The position numbers were made by a program, and so were the translations under genes. Positions 58,001 through 60,000 of a DNA stretch of 60,000 nt are shown here, one piece after another (positions within the stretch are counted from its first letter, which is position 1; every line of letters starts with the position of its first letter). The stretch lies in NCBI GenBank assembly GCA_030141605.1, contig JAQGDQ010000009.1, positions 529,001-589,000 of the forward strand, given 5' to 3'. Under the pieces are notes generated by a model. It saw nothing but the letters and a program-made list of their open reading frames with translations, had not been told where the DNA came from and did not search any database. Origin of the DNA: Tubiluchus corallicola (Eukaryota > Priapulida > Priapulimorpha > Priapulimorphida > Tubiluchidae).

Positions 58001-60000
58001 CATGACTGGCCAAAATGTGGAGTCTGACAATGTTGACAATGATATCAGTCAAGAAGTTATTGAAGAGGAAAAGGATGAGGAAACAATGGAAGTTGATACT
58101 GCGACAAAGCAAGATGAATTGTCCACTGATAGCACCCACAGTGCCAAGCTTTCAAACAGGATTAATAGAGTCATAAGCAGAACTGTTTTGCCACAACTTT
58201 ATAAAGCACTCACGAGAAAGGTATGGAAACCTAATGAGTTTTAGTTACAGTACGACACCGCATAATGTAGAATTTACACTTGTGAAAGATTTTATTTGAT
58301 TTACTACTTTATACTTGATTCTTGAGCTTAACAGTAATAGTTCTGCACTTTGGCTTAGGCGAAAGTGCCGCAGCAGTGTACAAACAAATATTTAAGAAGT
58401 TTTTATTGTCACAATTGCATTTTTTTTGCATAAATGAGTTTGTTGTTTGGCTAGTATGTTGGTTTGTTATGTAAGTGAGTAGGCAATTATTACCCTGTTT
58501 ATTTGCTAATTTATTGTTCTATGATTTTAATTCCATTATTGGCTTCAATAAATATTCATTCATTCATTAGTTCACTCATACAGTCAGTGAGTCGGCTGTT
58601 GAATGTATCAGTTAGTCAAGTCAGTTGATCAGTAGGTTAGTTTCTTAAATGGTCATTCAATCATTCAACCAGTGGTAGTGATGCAATCATTTAGTCAATC
58701 AGTCAGTGGTAGCCATCTGATCATTCAGTCAATCAGTCAGTGGTAGCCATGTGTTCATTCAGCCAATCAGTTAGTGGTAGCCATGTGTTCATACAGTAAA
58801 TAGTCAACCAGTCAGTGGTAGCCATGTGTTCATTCAGTCAATCAGTTAGTGGTAGCCATGTGTTCATTCCGTAAATAGTCAATCAGTCAGTGGTAGCCAT
58901 GTGTTCATACAGTAAATAGTCAATCAGTCAGTGGTGGCCATGTATTCATACAGTAAATAGTCAATCAGTCAGTGGTAGCCATGTGTTCATTCAGTCAATC
59001 AGTTAGTGGTAGCCATGTGTTCATTCAGTAAATAGTCAATCAGTCAGTGGTGGCCATGTGTTCATACAGTAAATAGTCAATCAGTCAGTGGTAGCCATGT
59101 GTTCATACAGTAAATAGTCAATCAGTTAGTGGTAGCCATGGGTTCATTCAGTAAATAGTCAATCAGTCAGTGGTAGCCATGTGTTCATTCCGTAAATAGT
59201 CAATCAGTCAGTGGTAGCCATCTGATCATTCAGTAAATAGTCAATCAGTCAGTGGTAGCCATGTGTTCATTCCGTAAATAGTCAATCAGTCAGTGGTAGC
59301 CACGTGTTCATTCAGTAAATAGTCAATCAGTCAGTGGTAGCCATGTGTTCATTCAGTAAATAGTCAATCAGTTAGTGGTAGCCGTGTGTTCATTCAGTAA
59401 ATAGTCAATCAGTCAGTGGTAGCCGTGTGTTCATTCAGTAAATAGTCAATCAGTCAGTGGTGGCCATGTGTTCATACAGCAAATAGTCAATCAGTTAGTG
59501 GTAGCCATGTGTTCATACAGTAAATAGTCAATCAGTCAGTGGTAGCCATGTGTTCATTCAGTAAATAGTCAATCAGTTAGTGGTAGCCATGTGTTCATAC
59601 AGTAAATAGTCAATCAGTTAGTGGTAGCCATGTGTTCATTCAGTAAATAGTCAATCAGTCAGTGGTAGCCATGTGTTCATACAGTAAATAGTCAATCAGT
59701 CAGTGGTAGCCATGTGTTCATTCAGTAAATAGTCAATCAGTCAGTGGTGGCCATGTGTTCATACAGTAAATAGTCAATCAGTTAGTGGTAGCCATGTGTT
59801 CATACAGTAAATAGTCAATCAGTTAGTGGTAGCCATGTGTTCATACAGTCAATGATTACAATTCTGGCAATCATTATTGCACTTCTGTTATTTTATTAAT
59901 GGTGTTTTGATGATTTACAGGTTAAATCAGAAGACGATCATAAACTGAGCCACAAGTCATCTGATGTAGGAGATACGGAAATCTTGCAGGTTCCCATCGC
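31453..60000 (+). CDS. UTP20: UTP20 (small-subunit processome component 20), 5' two thirds, 30 coding exons
   Basis: Large nucleolar HEAT-repeat protein of the 90S/small-subunit processome, needed for the pre-rRNA cleavages that yield 18S rRNA. Thirty exons join into one frame of 5603 nt (1867 codons plus 2 nt) and leave the window in exon 30. Human UTP20 is 2785 aa, so about two thirds is present. Family matches recur in order: FSERIAGIRIDVIHQ, LTEHF, FARDLQNDFYPYF, LHIRRFAAESFAFL, VPLRYLLGVLYRNFSLLW, FLLWQAMKGFATRV, DKSFKSEIVNFSVSEDN, IVLRFLAS, AAVWPALKRL, VFQLLSAKN, DPEADFFENIKHIQ, HRRGRAMKKL and LIVAILDGFHFDL. Acidic runs occur at about 1290-1301 and 1780-1795. The start is ATG 31453 in good context (GGCATGGG); its distance to the first family block matches the human protein. 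Intron 2 appears to be GC-AG. The product is firm; exon ends are inferred. Confidence 0.94.
31501..32305 (+). other. UTP20 intron 1
   Basis: Donor GTATGC, acceptor TCTTTAG. Contains a 142-bp hAT-like MITE (31602-31743). The rest is AT-rich with nothing recognised. Confidence 0.75.
31602..31743. mobile_element. Short hAT-like MITE
   Basis: The ends are TAAGGCTGTAACGAT and, on the complement, TAGGGCTGAAACTAT. These terminal inverted repeats resemble the hAT consensus. The flanking octamers TTTGCTAC (31594-31601) and CTTACTAC (31744-31751) agree at 6 of 8 positions, as an aged target duplication would. No coding capacity. Confidence 0.65.
32306..32456 (+). CDS. UTP20: UTP20 exon 2, ending at a GC donor
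   Basis: Residues 17-66, from FQSFSERIAG to LNLTEHF, phase 1 out. The acceptor is TCTTTAG; a second in-frame AG six bases on (TTTCAG) could drop Phe-Gln. No GT donor keeps frame with exon 3. Splitting at G|GCAAGT does, and gives LTEHFVAFHREV, the same length as human LTEHFGKFYKEV. Confidence 0.88.
32868..34722 (+). mobile_element. TTAA-flanked MITE, copy A (split by a hAT-like element)
   Basis: Flanked by TTAA at 32864-32867 and 34723-34726. The ends AGGAAAGCAAGATG and, on the complement, AGGAAAACAGGACC are imperfect inverted repeats. Removing the inner insertion and one octamer leaves about 573 bp that aligns along its length with the copies at 38128 and 39861. TTAA targets and inverted ends suggest a piggyBac-like mobiliser. 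Confidence 0.75.
33232..34505. mobile_element. 1274-bp non-autonomous hAT-like element nested in the MITE
   Basis: The ends are TAGGGATGTTAAACG and, on the complement, TAGGGGCGTTAACG. Flanking octamers CTGAGAGG (33224-33231) and CTGAAAGG (34506-34513) form an 8-bp target duplication with one mismatch. Subterminal CGATACGTATCG-type motifs are common in hAT elements. It has no reading frame of 60 codons. The uninterrupted host copies at 38128 and 39861 confirm both boundaries. Confidence 0.85.
34891..35023 (+). CDS. UTP20: UTP20 exon 3
   Basis: Acceptor GCGTTTAG, donor GTAAGT; phase 1 in, 2 out. It encodes AFHREVWGKTETFAQLVHY then QKEIVDSLKKYLQM, aligning with human FYKEVIDKCQSFNQLVYHQ. The phase requirement of this exon is what exposes the GC donor of exon 2. 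Confidence 0.92.
35273..35461 (+). CDS. UTP20: UTP20 exon 4
   Basis: Acceptor TTTATTTAG, donor GTATGA; phase 2 in and out. It encodes LLVAFARDLQNDFYPYF and CFTCLAYLFKFLWRHLVKD, closely matching the first conserved HEAT-like block of UTP20. Confidence 0.95.
35740..35884 (+). CDS. UTP20: UTP20 exon 5
   Basis: Acceptor TTGGTAG, donor GTATGC; phase 2 in, 0 out. It encodes IYSPLLSSSQKLHIRRFAAE and SFAFLLRKV; LHIRxFAAESFxFLxRKV is a signature block of the family. Confidence 0.95.
35885..36481 (+). other. UTP20 intron 5
   Basis: A 78-codon open frame (36142-36378 plus) crosses it, but it shows no UTP20 similarity and is taken as chance. Nothing else seen. Confidence 0.6.
36482..36736 (+). CDS. UTP20: UTP20 exon 6
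   Basis: Acceptor TTTTTTAG, donor GTTAGT; phase 0 both ends (85 codons). It encodes VGIGHLLFEMVKGIQHQLHS, matching human VGQLLFEMCKGVRNMFHS, then a less conserved helical stretch. Confidence 0.93.
36737..37734 (+). other. UTP20 intron 6
   Basis: AT-rich. A 112-codon plus-strand frame (37153-37491) is Cys/Phe-rich, lacks family similarity and is not needed for the frame between exons 6 and 7. No transposon ends recognised. Confidence 0.6.
37735..37962 (+). CDS. UTP20: UTP20 exon 7
   Basis: Acceptor GTTATAG, donor GTAGTG; phase 0 both ends. It encodes EAISQLLKTWEEV, a basic linker PRRSKRNGK, and LEQLNYTLKITFLWVDYRNG, aligning loosely with the human RLLETYLILVKHGSG region. Confidence 0.85.
38128..38737 (+). 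mobile_element. TTAA MITE, copy B (UTP20 intron 7)
   Basis: It aligns with copy A along its length. Shared blocks include AAAAACTTAATTAACG, a GATGACATCA core, GTTGCACGTGTTTGTG and AATAATTCTTTCAC. The right flank is TTAA (38738-38741); the left flank has decayed to TTAC. About 610 bp, same orientation as copy A, no transposase. Confidence 0.72.
38866..39081 (+). CDS. UTP20: UTP20 exon 8
   Basis: Acceptor CTGAACAG, donor GTGAGG; 72 codons in phase 0. It encodes MTRCLSNENLSEECQSSILD and SKFRMPLIFKFTRQMFSYGM, matching human SRFEKRLIFSFSEVMFAM. Confidence 0.93.
39082..39580 (+). other. UTP20 intron 8
   Basis: AT-rich spacer; nothing recognised. Confidence 0.7.
39581..39765 (+). CDS. UTP20: UTP20 exon 9
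   Basis: Acceptor ATTTGCTAG, donor GTAACA; phase 0 in, 2 out. It encodes LPPLVEHCERLLDNADSDDV and ILHLIVELVVHN, aligning with the human FLPSFLSYIVN segment. Confidence 0.9.
39861..40445 (-). mobile_element. TTAA MITE, copy C, inverted (UTP20 intron 9)
   Basis: Perfect TTAA on both sides (39857-39860 and 40446-40449). Its ends are AGGGGAACAGAACTC and, on the complement, AGAAAAACAGGATTG. The minus strand aligns with copies A and B, including TTAACGACCGGGAAG, AACTAGTGATGACGTTAC and CCATGAGCG. At 585 bp it is the best-preserved copy. Confidence 0.78.
40554..40661 (+). CDS. UTP20: UTP20 exon 10
   Basis: Acceptor TTTTTTCAG, donor GTACCT; phase 2 in and out. It encodes DRKSFYSLLLRLLGNYAHGG and VWATLVVLPHLR, matching human SWAALVVLPHIR. 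Confidence 0.93.
   Translation, partial: GSEIFLFFAATFTGKLCTRRRFSQSLGYPCGAATP
40759..40996. mobile_element. Fold-back MITE in UTP20 intron 10
   Basis: A near-complete inverted repeat. The left arm GAACTTTAAGAGAAATTGTT and GGCAGCAGCAGCTGA pairs with a right arm whose complement reads GAACTTTCAGATACATTGTT and AGCAGCAGCAACTGA. The arms continue through CCCACCAG and CCACATTAT to a short loop near 40865. A target duplication could not be fixed. No coding capacity. Confidence 0.72.
41408..41593 (+). CDS. UTP20: UTP20 exon 11
   Basis: Acceptor TTTGACAG, donor GTAAGC; phase 2 in and out. It encodes NLNITEVVQEVCSLINHLSQ and ELMILCQAYITVAVIL, corresponding to human NLFVLCQAVNTLLSL. Confidence 0.92.
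41594..42294 (+). other. UTP20 intron 11
   Basis: No recognisable element or gene. Confidence 0.65.
42295..42448 (+). CDS. UTP20: UTP20 exon 12
   Basis: Acceptor TTTTTTGTAG, donor GTAAAG; phase 2 in, 0 out. It encodes HPDCRPVLLIADVFLSLIAS and DSDLAELLYSILQDNL; the human counterpart is EPSVLLLTDLYYQRLA. Confidence 0.9.
42639..42860 (+). CDS. UTP20: UTP20 exon 13
   Basis: Acceptor TTATTGTAG, donor GTAAGT; 74 codons in phase 0. It encodes VRLLTLRIMSAF, then ILTNLRKLDLDLVQHNLP, matching human IRLLTIRIL and LLHLRKLRHDVVQTAVP. Confidence 0.94.
42861..43388 (+). other. UTP20 intron 13
   Basis: AT-rich spacer; nothing recognised. Confidence 0.65.
43389..43545 (+). CDS. UTP20: UTP20 exon 14
   Basis: Acceptor GATTTTCAG, donor GTACAA; phase 0 in, 1 out. 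It encodes VPLRYLLGVLYRNFSLLWKP and FWEVFGRHLHHVAHLA. VPLRYLLGxLYxNFSxLWxPVxELI is one of the strongest family blocks. Confidence 0.96.
43546..45127 (+). other. UTP20 intron 14
   Basis: Contains the CCCTTT-ended piggyBac-like MITE (44317-44844). The remainder shows no recognised structure. Confidence 0.7.
44317..44844. mobile_element. piggyBac-like MITE (TTAA, CCCTTT ends)
   Basis: Flanked by TTAA at 44313-44316 and 44845-44848. The ends are CCCTTTTACCGGCA and, on the complement, CTCTTTCACTGGCA (11 of 14 equal). The motif TTAACCCTTTNNCTGCCA is typical of piggyBac termini. An internal fold-back pairs 44462-44511 with 44562-44608 (GGATATAATAATTATGGTGG and its complement). 528 bp, no transposase. 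Confidence 0.8.
45128..45359 (+). CDS. UTP20: UTP20 exon 15
   Basis: Acceptor CTATTTTAG, donor GTACGA; phase 1 in, 2 out. It encodes KLDILTQHHDKPDYSNHRFL then LWQAMKGFATRVQGKTRDLS, matching human FRFLLWRALTKFPERVEPRSRE. Confidence 0.94.
45360..46207 (+). other. UTP20 intron 15
   Basis: Dominated by the GA microsatellite (45888-46043). Otherwise AT-rich with nothing recognised. Confidence 0.7.
45888..46043. repeat. (GA)n microsatellite
   Basis: Purine run that starts impure (GGGGGAGAGAGAGG) and becomes pure GA for about 85 bp, in UTP20 intron 15. The Ser/Leu frame on the other strand is an artefact. Confidence 0.97.
46208..46588 (+). CDS. UTP20: UTP20 exon 16
   Basis: Acceptor TTAATTCAG, donor GTACGT; phase 2 in and out, 127 codons. 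It has a charged linker with an SDTED motif and the basic stretch PLKRRKPYRRAASK. Then come LVVHLEAFAEFQDPRSMFQE and LLAYKYDYLVPY, aligning with human LIAHLQVFSKFSNPRALYLE. Confidence 0.94.
46589..47474 (+). other. UTP20 intron 16
   Basis: Contains a TTA/TTC-rich low-complexity stretch (46975-47050). No gene or transposon recognised. Confidence 0.65.
47475..47600 (+). CDS. UTP20: UTP20 exon 17
   Basis: Acceptor TTTATTTAG, donor GTAAGT; phase 2 in and out. It encodes ENFERLIDDKSFKSEIVNFS and VSEDNPVVDAKHRSGVLPIL, matching human ENLQRLLEDRSFKEEIVHFS. Confidence 0.96.
47795..47961 (+). CDS. UTP20: UTP20 exon 18
   Basis: Acceptor TTTGCAG, donor GTAAGT; phase 2 in, 1 out. It encodes VLYGKMLTKSGSKSSRLKNT then IVLRFLASCQGQDLQVFIDL, matching human ILYGRMKNKTGSK and IVLRFLAGTQPEEIQIFLDL. 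Confidence 0.96.
47962..48377 (+). other. UTP20 intron 18
   Basis: Non-coding; nothing recognised. Confidence 0.65.
48378..48456 (+). CDS. UTP20: UTP20 exon 19
   Basis: Short exon (79 nt) with acceptor CCACTAG and the weaker donor GTTTGT; phase 1 in, 2 out. It encodes GVLQNVKSLMADLDYTAIIP and LKRQI, matching human AVIQAVEDLDLSKVLPLGRQ. Confidence 0.9.
48594..48789 (+). CDS. UTP20: UTP20 exon 20
   Basis: Acceptor CATTTTTAG, donor GTGTGG; phase 2 in, 0 out. It encodes GSKIHMYLPEMLQITLGLTA and GLINSLKNIRTLCFSRIYQ, matching human LISAYLPKILQILLCMTA and FINPLKNLRRLG. Confidence 0.95.
48790..49454 (+). other. UTP20 intron 20
   Basis: Non-coding; nothing recognised. Confidence 0.65.
49455..49612 (+). 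CDS. UTP20: UTP20 exon 21
   Basis: Acceptor CTGTTTCAG, donor GTATGT; phase 0 in, 2 out. It encodes GELDALFEAAVWPALKRLPF then SAYSPSLLLKLMHYWSLNSR, matching human VFHGAVWPQISRL and YSPTPLLKLISIWSRNAR. Confidence 0.96.
49628..49877. repeat. (ATAAT)n pentanucleotide microsatellite
   Basis: About 250 bp of period-5 TATAA/ATAAT units with one irregular patch near 49772-49800 (ATAACATAACATAATATATAA). It begins 15 bp after the exon 21 donor. The Tyr/Ile frames on the complement are artefacts. Confidence 0.97.
50323..50567 (+). CDS. UTP20: UTP20 exon 22 with acidic run
   Basis: Acceptor TTTTGCAAAG (a weaker AAG acceptor), donor GTGAGC; phase 2 in, 1 out. It encodes LPYVFQLLSAKNVTSKVQDM and VMDIIEHLLAE, then an Asp/Glu run (TDDDDDDDNVEED). 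Human has NVFAILSAKNLSDATASIVM and DIVDDLLN. Low-complexity GAT/GAC codons encode the run. Confidence 0.93.
50568..52664 (+). other. UTP20 intron 22
   Basis: 2.1 kb. It has three related direct motifs of the form GGCTGRAGYTKAGTT (about 51260, 51319, 51989) and a perfect 10-bp-arm hairpin at 52103-52126. No transposon boundaries could be assigned. Confidence 0.6.
52103..52126. repeat. Perfect hairpin, 10-bp arms
   Basis: ATCTAGTCAC, loop TGTA, GTGACTAGAT. It lies in UTP20 intron 22, with no associated gene signal. Confidence 0.85.
52665..52744 (+). CDS. UTP20: UTP20 exon 23
   Basis: Short exon (80 nt), acceptor TGTTCCCAG, donor GTAAGT; phase 1 in, 0 out. It encodes VNVITLRITLYLFLMARQAR and DKLTEI. 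It is followed by the shortest intron of the gene (72 bp). Confidence 0.85.
52817..53212 (+). CDS. UTP20: UTP20 exon 24
   Basis: Acceptor TTCATCAG, donor GTACAC; 132 codons in phase 0, the largest exon in the window. It encodes GTCLLLPHITTILEYLQMVV, KELSILSRISMFTLDKIHSS and LLIKLLLPYLARNISRPEHV. The human counterparts are RLILPHVPAILQYL, KELGILSKISKFMKDKEQSS and VLITLLLPFLHR. Confidence 0.96.
53213..53888 (+). other. UTP20 intron 24
   Basis: Non-coding; nothing recognised. Confidence 0.65.
53889..54116 (+). CDS. UTP20: UTP20 exon 25
   Basis: Acceptor TTTTCTAG, donor GTAAGC; 76 codons in phase 0. It encodes IVTKLNAWDRKRVDEPDYET then RLSAYGEINSCIKSFDAMQM and AVIHNCCFFI, matching human VVKLNAFDQRHLDDINFDVR and VMHNCFYNL. 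Confidence 0.95.
54117..54858 (+). other. UTP20 intron 25
   Basis: Non-coding; nothing recognised. Confidence 0.65.
54859..55020 (+). CDS. UTP20: UTP20 exon 26
   Basis: Acceptor TTGTTTAG, donor GTGATC; 54 codons in phase 0. It encodes TDDLSVRDSSSHCLLNLIQK then a helix ending IKNKNE. Ending here gives a join to exon 27 with no gap relative to human (KGLKSQTESIQQDYTTIL). Confidence 0.9.
55021..55415 (+). other. UTP20 intron 26
   Basis: Contains a T-arm-like motif CTTGGGTTCAAATCCTAGG about 20 bp after the donor, perhaps a SINE remnant. A possible extra acceptor TTTCTTTCAG at 55086-55095 is not needed for the frame. Confidence 0.55.
55416..55553 (+). CDS. UTP20: UTP20 exon 27
   Basis: Acceptor CTTTCCAG, donor GTACAA; 46 codons in phase 0. 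It encodes NVRHEYILVLSHLVRNFPSH and LTDPDPEADFFENIKHIQ, matching human LTHYHDPEMDFFENMKHIQ. Confidence 0.96.
55763..56037 (+). CDS. UTP20: UTP20 exon 28
   Basis: Acceptor CATTTTCAG, donor GTAATC; phase 0 in, 2 out. It encodes VHRRGRAMKKLQGYLQK, then a helical stretch and INTVGAICKLLPWQSYELIM. The human counterparts are IHRRARALKKLAKQL and TEIIGAICKHLSWSAYMYYL. Confidence 0.96.
56038..57937 (+). other. UTP20 intron 28
   Basis: 1.9 kb. Contains a fossil transposase on the minus strand and an open minus-strand stretch (57385-57185) with Gln/Leu-rich helix character that may belong to the same or another element. Confidence 0.65.
56665..56920 (-). pseudogene. Fossil DDE transposase C-terminus
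   Basis: The minus strand reads MELNPMNYGI, the core of the SPDLNPMDYxxW motif of Tc1/mariner-type (DDE) transposases. After a frameshift come DLEELKVKIVEFWDQI, an in-frame TGA, then LHLVCNENGEHIEQLL and a stop. The last piece matches the LCxxxNGGHFEHLL end of an arthropod-type transposase family. A frameshift and a stop show it is dead. Confidence 0.72.
57938..58220 (+). CDS. UTP20: UTP20 exon 29 with acidic linker
   Basis: Acceptor TTTTTTTGTAG, donor GTATGG; phase 2 in, 0 out. It encodes LIVAILDGFHFDLSS (human LLVIVLEAFHFDHKT), an acidic linker (EVIEEEKDEETMEVD) and NRVISRTVLPQLYKALTRK. An acidic linker occupies the same place in human UTP20. Confidence 0.94.
58221..59920 (+). other. UTP20 intron 29
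   Basis: About 70 percent is a minisatellite (58560-59855). The remainder is AT-rich. Confidence 0.8.
58560..59855. repeat. 41-bp minisatellite, about 29 copies
   Basis: The unit CAGTAAATAGTCAATCAGTC, AGTGGTAGCCATGTGTTCAT plus one base repeats in register. Shorter units of about 36 bp lack the TAAATAG block. I count 29 GTGGTAGCC/GTGGTGGCC cores. Variable sites are TCAGTCAG/TCAGTTAG, CATTCAG/CATACAG/CATTCCG and GTAGCC/GTGGCC. The first few units (58560-58740) are more divergent; the array ends 65 bp before exon 30. Confidence 0.96.
59921..60000 (+). CDS. UTP20: UTP20 exon 30, cut by the window edge
   Basis: Acceptor GATTTACAG, phase 0. It encodes VKSEDDHKLSHKSSDVGDTE then ILQVPIA, matching human HKLVKSKVVNDEEVVRVPLAFA, and continues past 60000. 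The remaining third of the protein lies outside. Confidence 0.93.

Noticed and set aside
58560-59855. CRISPR array
   Set aside because: Units are contiguous with no unique spacers, inside an animal intron; it is a minisatellite.

Overview
The window is a piece of an animal (metazoan) nuclear genome. The DNA is AT-rich. The genes are split into many short exons with GT-AG introns, and the introns hold microsatellites, minisatellites and decayed transposons. The two recognisable proteins, a YAP/Yorkie co-activator and the ribosome-biogenesis factor UTP20, are both typical of animals. The YAP keeps the C-terminal PDZ-binding tail that Drosophila Yorkie lacks, so a non-dipteran invertebrate is likely. 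I cannot place it more precisely from sequence alone.

Layout. (1) 1-2455: DNA downstream of the YAP stop codon (3' UTR plus flank). (2) 2456-28033, minus strand: a YAP1/Yorkie gene rebuilt as six coding exons joined in frame to a 409-residue protein. It has a TEAD-binding loop, three LATS-type HxRxxS sites, two WW domains, a short coiled coil, a phosphodegron-like segment, a transactivation tail and a terminal LTWL. Its introns 1 and 3 are long (6.6 and 12.9 kb). (3) 28034-31452: a 3.4 kb region between two divergent genes, with a CRE-like palindrome and a CACGTG E-box. (4) 31453-60000, plus strand: the first 30 coding exons of UTP20, a giant HEAT-repeat component of the small-subunit processome. 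They give about 1867 codons in one unbroken reading frame and run off the right edge.

The two genes act in different processes: Hippo-controlled transcription in the nucleus, and 18S rRNA maturation in the nucleolus. They share only a head-to-head promoter region. The unexplained structure is mostly in the introns. It includes a three-member TTAA-flanked MITE family, one copy of which is split by a 1274-bp hAT-like element with an 8-bp target duplication. There is a second hAT-like element with a perfect 8-bp duplication 61 bp from a YAP splice acceptor, a CCCTTT-ended piggyBac-like MITE, a fossil DDE transposase, and a 29-copy 41-bp minisatellite. UTP20 intron 2 is best explained as a GC-AG intron. 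I found no prokaryote-type system, CRISPR array or complete RNA gene. All joins come from reading frames, splice consensus and remembered family conservation, without transcript data.
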